A stretch of DNA of 64,000 bases from Ottelia alismoides (taxonomy: Eukaryota; Streptophyta; Magnoliopsida; Alismatales; Hydrocharitaceae). The notes under the pieces were generated by a model that was not told the origin of the DNA, ran no database searches, and saw nothing but the letters and a program-made list of their open reading frames with translations. Where the stretch lies: contig JAZKJV010002621.1 of the NCBI GenBank assembly GCA_037367405.1, positions 868,001 through 932,000 of the forward strand, in the 5' to 3' direction. The translations under genes were made by a program, and so were the position numbers. Every line of letters begins with the position of its first letter. The first letter of the stretch is position 1. Below are positions 1-12,083 of this stretch, one piece after another.

Positions 1-690
1 TAGGAAACTCAGTCCACCGTCTAACTTGCGGCAGTTACGGTCTTATCTGGGGCACGTTGATTTCTACCGACGATTCATTCATGATTTCAGCCGGATTGTC
101 CGACCGTTGACTGATCTGCTGACGAAAGACACCGAGTTCATCGTGGATGATAAGTGTCTAGTGCCATTTGAGACTCTCAAGAGTCTAGTTGTAGAGGCTC
201 TTGTCCTCCAGCCGTCTGATTGATCTCTCCCATTCGAGATCATGACAGATGCCTCCGATTTTGCCATAGGGGCCGTGCTGGGATAGAGGAGGGATGGAGT
301 CCCCTTTGCTATTCACTACGCTAGCTGGACTTTGGATTCCGCTCGGCGGAACTACATCATCACTGAGAATGAGATGTTAGCCGTAGTGTTCGCCCTAGAT
401 AAGTTCAGATCTTACATCATTGGATCTAGAGTGACCATCCTCACTGATCATACCGCCATCAGGTACCTCATGGCAAAGAAGGATGCTAAAGACAGATTGA
501 CCAGATGGATCCTTATACTCCAGGAGTTTGATATAGAGATTAAGGACAAGCCTGGAATCAAGAATGTGGTGGCGGACCTCTCTCTCGATTGGAGTATCTT
601 GAGGATTCTGAGCAGATCTAGCCTATTTGTGAGACCTTCCCAGATGAGGCGATCCTTGCTATCGCTCTCTCCCATGGTACGCTGATATTG
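1..690 (+). pseudogene. Element A: Ty3/gypsy (Athila-type) RT end and RNase H, decayed
   Basis: Reading frame 2 shows the end of a gypsy reverse transcriptase (LGHVDFYRRFIHDFS near 45-90) followed by RNase H (MTDASDFAIGAVLG near 243-283, YIITENEMLAVVFAL near 350-395, ILTDHTAIRYLMAKKDAKD near 439-495, then IEIKDKPGIKNVVAD). RNase H degrades the RNA strand during reverse transcription. The frame is broken by TGA near 221 and TAG near 284. The TAG sits where related copies have glutamine, so it looks like CAG changed to TAG. The expected HLSRL end of the domain is lost after 580. The wording of the RNase H end is typical of the Athila/Tat branch. The upstream gag, protease and most of RT lie before the window. 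This is a dead copy. Confidence 0.85.
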
Positions 691-1954
691 TGAACTTTGT
701 TATCGCCAAGAAAGTCCCACAAGATTGGCCCAGGCAGAGAATTGAGACCTTCCTCGCGAAGGCCAAGTTCTACCATTGGGAGGATCCCGTCCTTTATCAT
801 GAAGGAGGGGATAGCGTCTGGCGTAGGTGCATTCCTCAAGAGGAGCACCACAGCGTCCTCACTTACTGACACAAGCTTGAGGCAGGAGGACATCACTCTG
901 GGAGGAGAACGACACAGAAAATGCTCCAATCCGGCTATGATGGCCTACCCTCTTCAAGGACTCTGATGAGTTCGTGAAGAGGTGTACTGACTGTCAGAGG
1001 ATGGGCACTTGTGGACATCATGATGTGATGCTGATGCAGCCCATTCACTTCTGTGAGGTTTTTGACGCATGAGGCATCGATTTCATGGGTCCATTCCCTA
1101 AGAGTCAGGGATTTGAGTACATTCTCTTGGCCGTGGATTATGTTAGTCGTTGGATTGAGGCCATCCCCGCCTGAACCGCAGATGCTAGGACTGCTTGCAG
1201 ATTTTTGAGGAAGAATATCATTTCACGGTTCGAGGTGCCTAGAGTTTTGATATCTAACGGGGGGTCTCATTTCGTCAACGACAATGTAAAGGCCCTTGCT
1301 AGCGAGTTCAGCATAGACCATCGAGTAGCTACACCGTATCATCCTTAGACCAATGGTCTTGCTGAAGTGTCGAACATGGAGATCAAGACTATATTGCAGA
1401 AGGTCGTCCGCCCCGACCGAAAGGATTGGTCATAGCTTTTGGACTCGGTCTTGTGGGCATATCGGGTGTCCTTCATGACGCCTTTGGGTACGTCTCCCTT
1501 TCGCCTCGTTTATGGCAATCCCTGTCATTTACTTGTTGAGCTTAGACATAGGTCACTCTGGGCAGTCACAGATATTATTATGGATCCAGTGAGTGTAGGA
1601 GATCAGAGGAGGGCAGAGTTAGTAGTCCTGGAGGAGCTACGTGATGCAACCTTTTTAAGCAGCCTTCAGTACAAGGAGAGAGTGAAGGAGTGGCATGATT
1701 CTCATATCAGCCACAAGCAGTTTGAGCCAGGACAACGAGTATGGTTGTTCGATGCCAGGTTGAGATTATTTCCAGGGAAGCTACAGAGCAAATGGAAGGG
1801 ACCCTATCTGGTTAGAAAGGTACACGACAATGGGAGTATTGATATATCTGAGTTGTCTTCTGAGAGTACCTTTTGTGTTAACGGGCAGCAGCTCCAGCCA
1901 TATCTAGATCATGAGCCGTTGGTCGTTGACATTGCCCCGATTCATTTTGCGTGA
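691..1954 (+). pseudogene. Element A: integrase remnant
   Basis: Several frames together cover a gypsy integrase. The N-terminal part reads VPQDWPRQRIETFL and FYHWEDPV near 715-790, the core includes GIDFMGPFP near 1076-1100, VLISNGGSHFVN near 1243-1277 and TNGLAEVSNMEIK near 1350-1386, and the C-terminal part is open at 1439-1954. That last part contains QRVWLFDARLRLFPGKLQSK, a GPY/F-like DNA-binding module, and ends at TGA 1952-1954. The second catalytic Asp is preserved only as N in SNGGS (the usual form is SDGGS). In-frame TAGs near 1348 and 1435 fall on expected Gln codons and a TGA near 1069 on an expected Trp codon. At least one frameshift lies between 850 and 1000. Not functional. Confidence 0.8.
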
Positions 1955-2081
1955 GATGTGGTCTCTTGACTCACATCTATTGCATCCCACGCCTGATTAT
2001 CACTGTTCTTCCGACTTGTATAGATCCAGTTGTCCATATCACACCATTCAGTCCAACATCCCATTTGCATCTTCGACGTTG

Positions 2082-2114
2082 CTATACTTAGGGTGCACTT
2101 TACCCTAAGTATAG
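2082..2114 (+). other. Hairpin ending in polypurine-tract-like sequence (element A, copy 1)
   Basis: The arms CTATACTTAGGGT and ACCCTAAGTATAG are perfect over 13 bp with a 7-nt loop. The 3' arm runs straight into GGGGG, giving TAAGTATAGGGGG, the same string as the tract that abuts the LTR at 3988. Confidence 0.9.
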
Positions 2115-2169
2115 GGGGTTGTGAGATTTTTGAGTTCCTTTTAATTCATTTCTACCTCTGTTTTGCTGC

Positions 2170-2201
2170 CTATACTTAGGGATATTTCACCCTAAGTATA
2201 G
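2170..2201 (+). other. Hairpin ending in polypurine-tract-like sequence (element A, copy 2)
   Basis: The arms CTATACTTAGGG and CCCTAAGTATAG are perfect over 12 bp with an 8-nt loop, followed by GGGG. It lies 88 nt downstream of the first hairpin. Confidence 0.9.
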
Positions 2202-3974
2202 GGGAGGTAGACCCTGTACATTCTCCACTAGATCCTAAGTATAGGGGAAACACCCGAGATCCTCTTGCATTTCTATTCTCTCATTCGTCTTTGTATATAG
2301 CCTTCCTTTTCACTTCCCTATACTAAGCACGAGTTATGTCTTCTTCATCACTCTTGACTCTGAGGACATCATTCGAGCTAAGTATAGGGGGTGTCGTATA
2401 TATTCCATATATAATTTAGCCATAACCCGTACTTTGTGTGAGTGTGTCAATAAATAAAAATGGCTAAAACCCAAAAATCTATAAAAATTAAAAAAATTTC
2501 CTTGTAAATAAAATTCCTTTATTGCACATACATAGCTAGTTGTACAAATTATTTTTGTAAAAATGTTTGTAAAATTCTTTTGTGTAAATAGCTCGTAAAT
2601 ATTTTCATATCAAAATTATGTATATAGTACAAAATTTTTGTAAAATATTTTGAAAATCAAAAGTATGCAAAAACTTGTGTAAATATTTTGCAAAACTTGC
2701 ATTCATGCATACATCCATGTTTTCAAAACATTTTTCAAAAAATTTGCACATGTGTAAATATTTTGTAAATAACATCTTTGTAAAATATTGTAGAGTTTTT
2801 CCTGAATCATAGTTGACATTTAAACTAGCCTGGAATTAAATTGAAAAATGGAGCTTGGTTAAGATCTTAATCCAATTCTATGAGGAACCTTATAGGGCTT
2901 AGGGTTGAGACTTTTCAGGTCCATGGTGACTTAATTCTTTGAGTCTACTAGGCTATGATCATATGTCATCTCGATGAGCCTAAGTAGAGCACTTAACAAC
3001 ACACACATGACTCATATAGACAATGGCTTTACTTGGACCAACACTTTACACCGAGCTCTCTACGGATGAGGTAGTGAGGAGACAGTCTTCCTTGACTTGG
3101 GGTAGCATATGAGGGTAGTACTTCTAGGCGGAACCTCTCTTCTTCTTATAGTGAAGGAAGTGCGTCTCAACTTGGTATGGTCGCCATGAGGTCTAACGAG
3201 AGGTCTAACGACAGGAGTTGTGGGTTGCAGTAATGCTTCAAAAGTGGGATAGCCTACTAGCTCAAGAGGAAAAACTCCCTATGTACATATGCTGCACTTT
3301 GTAGATATGTTGTAAATATGCACATAAAAAAATGCAAAAAGAAAAGAAAACTTCAAAAAAGTGATGGGTCTGAGAGAAAATGATACTCCCACTGGAGTGT
3401 GTATAGTGCAATAAGAAAAACTTGATATCCATGATCCATCTTATGAAGCTTGCAGCAGGGAGACTTAGCTACACCGGTTGAGCTCCCAATGATACATGGC
3501 TACACTGGCCATGGTCCATTCTCTTCTTCCCCCTCTGCTTGAGCCGGTTGAACTTTAACTTAGAAGGGAATACCCCGCTCCTCGAGGAAAGAGTGGCAAA
3601 CTAGGGCATTAGAGTTACCTTGTTGGGGAGGGTTGTCATTTTGCTACTTCTGAGGTGGAGAGCTAGACCTCACTTACACAATACAAGGAAAGATTCATGG
3701 TCTTCAGGGTTTGTGTATGTAGACTTGTTCTGATCTGGATTATTGAGGAGTCTTGACTATAGATTAGTGGAACTTAGAGGATGTTAAGTTTTAAACCTAA
3801 GTCCAAATAAGGTTCCGACACATTAATAATACAAAGATCTGACTAAGCTCCATACTTCAATTTAATGAAGGTAAGTTTAATATTCAGTATTGATTCATTC
3901 ATTTTCCCCCTCTTTTTTTTTCTTTTCTTTTTCACTTCTTTTTCAAGTAAGTGTTTGCTAAGGGACTAGCAAAG

Positions 3975-3988
3975 TTAAGTATAGGGGG
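3975..3988 (+). promoter_or_regulatory. Polypurine tract of element A
   Basis: TTAAGTATAGGGGG lies directly before the LTR start TGATGAATC. In gypsy elements this tract primes plus-strand DNA synthesis. The same relation (tract, then TGATGAATC or TGACGAATC) is seen on the minus strand at 12071 and 30821. Confidence 0.85.
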
Positions 3989-6900
3989 TGATGAATCCTC
4001 ATTCATCACTCTTTATTCTTTTATTTTAGCTAAAAACCTTTGCAAAGCACCATGTATATGTTTGTAAATAAAATAAATTATCAAAAAGCATGTATTGTGT
4101 AAATACTCATAATTAGCATGTTTTTGTGCAAAAGTAAAAGAATAAAGAAATAAAGAAAAAAAGAAAAAGAGGGAAATATTTAGAATAAATATTGAGTGAC
4201 CTGAATCCAAGGGAGGGCTCAATATGGGCCTGACCGCAAAAATAAAATAAGTAGAGAGTGATAGGGTGACTCAGCCTTGTATAGACCCCCTCTTAGTGTA
4301 AATATTTTATTTTTTAAAAATAAAAATATTTATGTGTTCCCCATATTTTGTATATATTTATAAAAATAAAATAAAAATGGGAAAATAAAAGAAAAATAAA
4401 AATAAATAATTTCTCTCTCCTCAGTGTATATATACCATGTATATAAAAGGGAAAAATGGGGCTGCCCCCACCCAATTTTTTGCATTTTTTTTAAATTTTT
4501 TGGAAAACTATCACCATGTATATTCATCCCTATATCCCTCCTATATGCCATTCGAATTTCGTCAGAAACAGAGGCTCCTATGGCCTCCATCCAAACGTCA
4601 TTTTTTAACGGTCGCATGATTTTTTAAACGACTCTGTCTGGATGGAGGCTGTAGGAGCATCTGTTTCTGATGAAATTCGAATGGCATATAGGAGGGATAT
4701 AGGGGTGAATATACATGGTGATACTTTTCAAATAAAAGTAAAAAAAGTTGTCCAAAAATAGGGCGGGGTAGCCACGTTGGCTGCCCCCAGGGGGCAGCCC
4801 CATCAACCCCTATATAAAATAAAAGACCTATTAATTTCACCCTTGTAAATAATTAATAAAAATCAAGTAAAAATCTTTTTATATTCCAAATTTTATGATG
4901 TAAATAAATAAAATATAAACTTGGAATAATTATACATAAATAACATAATAAAAAATAAAATTCAAAAATACATAGGTACATATACCTGTATATAATATAA
5001 TATATTGTAAATACATAATTTATTTTTCAAAAAAATAACAATCACTAAAAAATACTTTGAAAATAAATAAACATTTTTTATTTTGTATATATTTTTAAAT
5101 AAACACACCCCTTGCGGATCCTTGTCCTAACCCGATTTCTCCCATTTATGCAGACTTGATCCGCCAACCATTTACCTAAACCCCGGGCTCCATTTGCAGC
5201 TCTCACATCCGAGATTCACGCTCGGGAATCATCCTAGGGATCTGAGCTTTGGATTGCGTGCCCGATCTCCTTCTTTCTCGGACCCCTGCAGTATAAAGCT
5301 TCGCCTCCTTCCACCATTTCACGTACCTTCGGCCCCCATCTTCGATCCCCGTGACCTCCATCCTCTTCCTCGAGTGACAACGAGTGCGGATGGTGTTGTA
5401 GAGAGTGATTGGAGGTGTTTGCCCCAGGTCCGGCGACCCTTGTCGTCGAGCTCCGCCGCTGGCGTAGCCTGAGCCTCTGGAGGCGTCGCTCCATCGAGGC
5501 GAAGACCTTAGGAGAACCAGTAGCTCCAGCCCAGACGCGTCCGACCATCAGGTAGCTTCCTTAGCTTCTAGTTCGTTGAGTAGCTTTAATCTTTCATCTC
5601 TCGCTCCGCCAGCTCCGCCCTAGTGGCCGGAGCCCCAACACCTCATCCTCACCGTATTGATCGACTCCTCGACCCATCGTCACCCTTCCTTCACGATCTC
5701 ATCACCTCGATCTTGGCTATCCGAGCCAAGATTGGGTCTGGTTCCTTCCGCCACCTCCACCGGAACCCCCCTTCGCCTACTCACCTCGCTTCTCTTTACT
5801 TTTTCTCCAATAACCCATGCCAGAGTCTTCCTCCGAGCACAAGCTTTTATCTGCAGATGAATAAGCGCGTGCTACCCCCCTCAGTCGCATCCTCCATCCT
5901 TCGCTGAAGTCGCCCAGGTCCCTCCTCCCTCGCCGGAGGATCTGATCGTGGGAAGCTTCATCGGCCACCACCATTAGACGCGGAGAGACGAGGCGCGTCG
6001 AAGCCCCCTGCTGATCATCCATCAGACGTGCATAGCCGCTCCAGCTCGCCAGTGAAGTTCATCCAGGAGGTGTTCTTCCAGGCACCTTCTCCATCGTTGG
6101 ATCACGCCTCACCGCCAGTTATCATCCGAGCTGACCGTCGCCTGCCACTGTCAGGTCGTTAGATCCATGATCTGACGGCCACGTGCGCGCCACGTTCACC
6201 CTCGTACCAGGACCGTTGGATCTTCCAGGAGGCGTCATCAGGACCGTGCACATGCCAGCCACTCACCGCCCGACATGTCACCCTCACGCGCCCCGCACGC
6301 GCCGTGGCTGGGTAATTTGTGCCCGACCCTCTACATTTTATTTTAGTTTTTGTTTAGTCTATTAAATAAATTAGTACACTTGGACAAATTGCATAGTAGG
6401 ACCTGTAGTTTTCAGATATTACACTTTAGTCCTTACTGTGCGGATTCACGTGTTTCATCACGTGAGGTTTGGGTTAATTGCATGATCAGGGCTTGGGTTT
6501 TCTGACTGTTATGGAATAAAAATTTAATTTCAGATATTTACAGATATACCCCTGTGCTTGGATGAATTTGAGCATGTGTTGATTTTTTGTGCATTTTATA
6601 CTTGAGCCCCTATACTTTCTGCATGTGTTTCAGTTTAGCCCCTGAAAGTTACTTTTCTTGTGTTTCAATCCCTGTGTGCTGTAGCTCTTATATTGGTTGA
6701 ATAAAATATCAAATAAAATCCAAACCTTGTGAAATTTGGACACGTGGCCCCTGCCACTGTGTAAAAATTTCATAAATGTTTGGGACATTTTTATTACTGT
6801 TTGCTATTTAAAAAAATCAAAAACCCTTATTTTTGCTACTGTTTGAACTAAAAAAATCAATTAAAAATATAAAAACTCATTTACAAATTACAAAAAAATA

Positions 6901-7629
6901 GATATTGTTTGTTTCTGTGTATTTGAGCTTCAATTCGATTTTTGTCTTATTTGGATTTATAAAACCCATAAAAAATATAAAACCCTAAAAACCTTATAAA
7001 AATTATTAAAAATTCTAAAAAATTCAAAAAATTACAATTATGGTTTCTGTAGCTTAGTTTTTATTGCTATTTTTCATAAAAATTGCCTTCAGATTTTTAG
7101 AGCTAATTATATATTTTTAATTAGCCTTTCAAATTTGTCTACACATTAGTTCATTTTTTTTCCTTTTTCCATTTTTATAAAATCAACTAAAAATTATAAA
7201 ATTCTGAAAAAATTATCAAAAACACTTAAAAAATATAAAACACAAAAATAATTTTACTTGAATTTTCTGAGTTGTTTTAGAATTTTTAATAAATTGTGGT
7301 TTGAGTGCTTTTTACCTTCTTTTTATATTTTCTTCATAATTAAAAATCATAATAAAATTTAAAAATTCATAAAATCCACCAAAAATACCTTTTATTTTAT
7401 TTTCTTTTTCGACTACTTCATAGGCCACTTAGCCAACACGTGCTCCTTGAGTTCGACCCTGGTCGCTATACCAAGTTAAATAAATAGCGAAGACCGCTAT
7501 TTGGATTTTTGATTGTTTTATCTCTTTTGGTGGTCTATTTTCTTGATTGACCGAGCCTCGAGATTTGGGTCGCAACGACCCTGAGTGTTTTCATACCTTC
7601 ACCCGGATCTCTTGGTGGTTTTTCGATCA
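3989..7629 (+). repeat. 3' LTR of element A (about 3.6 kb)
   Basis: The start is fixed by the polypurine tract and the TGATGAATC terminus shared with the LTRs of B, D and E. The first 20 bases form a perfect 8-bp stem with a 4-base loop. The end is placed at TTTTCGATCA (7629; 7632 is possible) because LINE-like sequence follows and the length then agrees with the 3.55 and 3.85 kb LTRs of B and D. The order inside is AT-rich start, a foldback at 4509-4723, a GC-rich island at about 5190-6320, an AT-rich part with repeated CCCCTG phrases at about 6380-6700, then more AT-rich sequence. CTATATAAAATA at 4808-4819 is a possible TATA box. The small frames in the GC-rich island look compositional. 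The 5' LTR is outside the window, so target duplication cannot be tested. Confidence 0.7.
4509..4723. repeat. Long imperfect inverted repeat in LTR A
   Basis: Bases 4509-4593 and 4639-4723 are inverted copies of each other (about 85 bp each, a few mismatches, 45-bp spacer). Weaker inverted similarity continues outward to about 4440 and 4830, where TGGGGCTGCCCCC near 4457-4469 matches GGGGGCAGCCCCA near 4790-4802 in inverse. A small perfect palindrome, GGCTGCCCCC-A-GGGGGCAGCC, sits at 4779-4799. It could be a MITE-like foldback insertion or an LTR structure. Confidence 0.75.
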
Positions 7630-8523
7630 TCAGGAAGGTTCGGTGTGTTTGCGAGAGGGTGGATTTTTTATTGGTTACAAGAGATCAATGGTTCAGGAAT
7701 TGCTCTAAGAGTGGGGTGTTGTGGTTGATACGATCCGACCAGAGATAAGTTTCGTCACCCTTACCAAGAAATTTACCCAATGAACCTCTGATGGAGGAAG
7801 ATCCTTTCTTCATCGATCTCCAAAATGAGGAGTCACGTGGGTTTGTTTTGGATGTCAATGGGATCAGGTTTTGTTGTGATATTTGGCTCTGATTAATGAT
7901 TCACAAGCGAAACTTTGGTTTTCTAAAATATTGACCCGCGCTTTTGAGAGAATGGCATCGTTTCAAATTTCAAGGTTTTGAATCTCCCACCCATCGTTCA
8001 TCTTGGGTCTACAAATGTGCTTCCAGTGTGCTTCATGTCTATTCTTAATCGTGCCCTGTCCCATTCCAAAGAATATATCTTCATATTTTGTCAATGTCGG
8101 TAATGACGTGCTTTGGGAGCTTCAAGGAGGCTAACATGTGGTTGACTTGGGCGGTTAAGGAGAAGTGTAACAACACAATACATGATGGGAGGAATAGCAT
8201 GTGATATTTTCATCCTTGGTGCTTTTCTTCTTAAAATTCTTAATGATTTGTGTCCGATCTGCATGCTTTAGGGTCCCGAGGGCTAGTGTATGCCAATGTA
8301 AGTTTTGGGAACCCACTAATATCCCATCTCGGGATACTAGCTGCCAGGTCTTACTCATTAGGGTTTAGGTTTAGGCCATGTATGGAGGATTTTCCTTATT
8401 GACAAAGAGACTTGAAAACGTGGAGAAGACCTTGAGTGTGAATTTCAAGCATCAAACTATTTTTTCGTCGAATTTGATGAAGGTTAGTATATAATACGCA
8501 AAGACGATGTTTGTAGTAATAGG
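7630..8523 (-). pseudogene. LINE (non-LTR retrotransposon) relic, 3' part
   Basis: On the minus strand, broken frames read like the region behind the RT core of plant L1-type LINEs. Examples are a segment around LKLPKHVITDIDKI near 8060-8130 and GDETYLWSDRINHNT near 7715-7762. At its right edge the minus strand gives NLHQIRR near 8466-8486, the part that normally follows the RT active site. Stops and shifts occur every 20-60 codons. The other half lies at 45888-46690: joining the two across the three insertions keeps one reading frame through the join. The left border with LTR A is not exact. Confidence 0.65.
8519..8523. repeat. Left target duplication of element B (ATAGG)
   Basis: ATAGG precedes the B LTR terminus TGATAATCG. 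The right-hand counterpart at 21651-21655 is TTAGG, one mismatch, consistent with a later point change. Confidence 0.65.
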
Positions 8524-11500
8524 TGATAATCGAGGTTTGGCGATGGTCTAAAGTAGTCCACACAAGGCGGGACCACAATGTCGCTGAGCGACCGCTCACG
8601 AAACCTCAATTAATCAACAATTAACCTACAACAAGTAAATCAAGCAATGAAAGTAAATGTGCGGAGTTAAAATTTATTATAACTCTACAAAGGATGTGTA
8701 TAGTGTGCAAGCAGTGTAGAGGTCGAACACAGGGAGCAGACAGGTAGAACGGGGCAAAAATGCACAAAATGTGTGTGTGTGTGTGTGATCAAATGTCTAT
8801 TTATGCTATATTTTTTTGTGGGTTTTTTATTTTTATATTTTTTATTTAATTTTTAATTTTATATTTTTGTATTTTGATTTTTACTTTACTGATTTTTATA
8901 TTTCTTTTTATATTTTATACCTTTTTATATTTTCTTTTTCAATAATAGAATATACACAGTATAAGAAATGAGAGGATAAAGGATTTATAAAAATGAGTAA
9001 AAATGCTCAAAAATCAAAAAATAAATCGTTTTTGGTCTTTTTATATTTTTCTACTATTTTTGTAATTTTTGGGGATTTTTCAGAATATTTTTGGTATTTT
9101 TAAAAGTGGAAATACAAGAAAACAGTGAATTAGCTACTGGCTGATTCTAAAATGAGGATGAAAAATATCAAATAGTGTCCAAAATTCCTCAAATTAATTT
9201 TAATTGAAAGGTAATGAATCAATGAAGATACAGAAACTAAAATTGCTTTTAGGATTTTTGTAGAATTTTTAAGATTTTATGAAAGTTTTTAGAGTTTTAT
9301 AATTTTTATGAGTTTTCTTTTGTATTTTTTAATGATTTTTGTACTGAAGTTAAAACACACTAAAATATGCAAAATATATTTTTTTGGGAATTTTCTGAGA
9401 TGTTTTTATAATTTTTATGTATTTTATAATGCAAACAGTGCTGAAAATGTGTGTTTTTGATTTTTAATAAATATTAAAATGCAATAAATATGAAAAATAA
9501 AAATATGCCATGGAAGCACAAGTCAGCAGGAACTTAAGTTTATTTTTTGAGAATTTTGGGGTTTTATAGATGCATCAAATAAATAGAGATCACAACAAGA
9601 AAGTACGCACAAGCCAGGGGAATAATTGTGAATAGCAAAAAGTACTGGCTAAATTGCAAATTATACAGAACAAAATAGACTTCAGATGAATGCTTTGAGT
9701 CCTAAATAAACATTACACAAAATGGCAGAGGAAATGGCGCAAAATACCCTCGCCCGGGCGATCGAACGGCTGCGGAGGAATGTGGATGAACTCGCGTAGA
9801 ACAGCCTCTCGGCGAGTTTTGGCTCAACGACGTGATCTCCTCCTACAACCTGGAAAGTCCCAAGTTGGCCGAGAAGCTCCTGCGAGGCTCCCTTATCGAC
9901 TGGCGGCCTCAAAATGACGGTTGCTCCATCGGGGCGTCACCACGACGATGAAGAACTGGGGGAAACTCCAGGAGGTTTGGCCTGCATCAAAAACGACCCC
10001 CCTGATGGAGTCCTTCAGCCTTTGGACCTGAACGAGAATCACATTAGAGGGTCCCAAGGGCCAGCGTGTGGAGTGGAGAAGGTGGCGGAATGGCAAAAAT
10101 GGCCGGAGCTCGTGGAGCTCCGGCGAGGTGTTTGATTGCGAGATCGGGGTGTTTTAATCGATAGAGTGACCAAATAAATGCATAAATCAAAGCCTAAAAC
10201 TAACAGCAAACTAAACAGCGAGAAAAAGGATAGAAAACGACCTCAAACGGTGATGTACCGCGAGATAGGACCTCACAGCCAAGGGCCGTAGATGGGGGTT
10301 GATACGCCCCCGCACCGCTCCTCCTCTCCTCCTAACGGCGAGGTGAGGTTGTTATCACCTCCCTCTAACCTCAACACATGAAAGAAGGGAGGAAGAAGGG
10401 GGAAAAGGAGTTCAAATTTGAAAAATGGAGGAAGGGGGTCTTTTGAACCAGTGGTTGAGTGGGCGTGAAGATCGAGGTGGACCGAGCGCATTGTGGCTCC
10501 AAAGACCTATCCAAGCCATGGGCGTGTATGCTCATGCCACGAGGAAGAAAAGTCGTGAAGACCGCGACATGAAATAGTGAAAGGCGTGACCTCCAAAATT
10601 TAGATAAAACGCCAAAAAAACTCAGATCTGACACTGTACAGACCTTGGTCAGAGAGATGGTCAACACGGCCCAAAGGACGAAGAAAATAGGGCGCATCTG
10701 TAATCCAATGCTCAATATTATGCCCGGGCATGTATAAGGGATGTATGGGGATAAAAAGTCGTGAAGGGCACAAGGCCAAATAATGAAAGATGCGACCTTG
10801 AAAAATGGGAGAAAATGGCTAAAAAATGCAGTCTGACGGGCTGCAGGATCAAGAACCAGGGAGTTGACCAGCGGGTCAACTTCCACCTGGTTGGTCCTCG
10901 TGGACCAACCAGGAAAATCCCTGGAAAAAACACTTGTAAAATCAATTAAAAATAGCAAATTACTTTATTAATTTTTGGTTTCAAAATAAAAAATGTTTAT
11001 TATTTTATAAATTATTTTATGGTAATTTTTATTTATTTTTTCGAGATTAATAATTACAGGTTTCCTTTTATACCCTTTATAGGTATCTTTATCTATATAT
11101 TTAAGTATTTTATTTTTATTTTATGTACTTAATTTATTTATTTTTGTTTATTAATTTATAAATTTATAGAATATTTTTATATATTTAAATATATTTTTAT
11201 TTTATTTTTTCTGAAGAGTTTTATACACTTAATAAAATAAAAGTGTGAATTATGCAGGTGTGTATACAGGTATTATACCTATGTATAATATATACAAGTA
11301 TTTTATTATATGTTTTCTTTGAGTTTTTATTCTGATTTTAATGCACAAATATATTATAAGTAATATTTACAAAACTATAAAAATATAAAAATACAAAACT
11401 AATGAATAAATAATAAAATGAATATTTTAATCTGTACAAGTATACAATAGGGGCCCACAACTCAACTTTCAAACCGTAGCTCCTCCAAATGCGAAACTAC

Positions 11501-12070
11501 CGCCCTTAAATAGCTTATTTTATTCTATATACAATTAAAGGTAAGTTTGCTGCAATTGGAGTTTTTATTTGTGAGATACGGGTCTGGGAAGTTGGGATTG
11601 TAGAATTTTATTCAGACCATAATTTTTTATCTGTACATTATTTTTTAGTGAAATCAATTTTGTATTTTTCTTTATAAAATTATCTACAACTTTCATGTAC
11701 AAAGTTTCTTTATTTGATGTATAAAAAGTGGAACCAGAAATAGGTCCCAAAATGAATAAAGAATGAATAAAATAAAAGGGATTTGTATTGTATTTTGGCC
11801 CTTATCTCTTCCTACTTTATTACTTGTCGACCTAGTCATCGAGATGCCTAGGTCTCGGGGTTTCGGGTCATAAAATATTTACAATATTTTATTCTTTTTT
11901 CTTTTCTTTTCTTTATTCTATAATTTTGTCTTTAAAAACCGCGTTTTATACAATATTTACACAATGATGCATGAATACTAAAATGTCTGTTTTAAGCCTA
12001 ATTACACGCATTTACTAGGGTTTTTAAGGCCAAAATGATAGAATAAAGATGATGAAGCGTAGATTCATCA
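8524..12070 (-). repeat. 3' LTR of element B (left copy)
   Basis: On the + strand it begins TGATAATCGAGG and ends AGATTCATCA, and it matches 18103-21650 along its length. A (TG)n tract near 8771-8788 is longer here than in the other copy. The palindrome pair (10862-10881 and 10887-10914) is present, but the 28-bp palindrome has one changed base at its centre. A GC-rich stretch (about 9740-10560) contains only short, non-convincing frames. Confidence 0.9.
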
Positions 12071-12083
12071 TCCCCCTATACTT
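12071..12083 (-). promoter_or_regulatory. Polypurine tract of element B
   Basis: The minus strand reads AAGTATAGGGGGA and then the LTR start TGATGAATC. It is the same tract as in A and D. Confidence 0.85.

Larger units (their letters stand above)
1955..3988 (+). other. Element A: 2-kb noncoding 3' tail with hairpins
   Basis: No credible gene follows integrase, although many Athila elements carry an env-like frame here. The first 450 bases hold two perfect hairpins (2082-2114 and 2170-2201) and two further half-sites ending in TAAGTATAGGGG (2234-2247 and 2378-2391). From about 2500 to 2800 there is AT-rich sequence built of short TTTGTAAA and TTTTCAAAA-like words. From about 2820 to 3960 there is a moderately GC-rich block whose counterparts recur near 12250-13150 and 31040-31950 on the opposite strand. 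The tail ends at the polypurine tract. Confidence 0.75.

Noticed and set aside
5194..6365. Several short frames in the GC-rich island of LTR A
   Set aside because: No domains; equivalent islands in B, D and E do not keep the frames.
8771..8788. TG microsatellite
   Set aside because: A short simple repeat that differs in length between the two B LTRs; useful only as a sign of LTR divergence.
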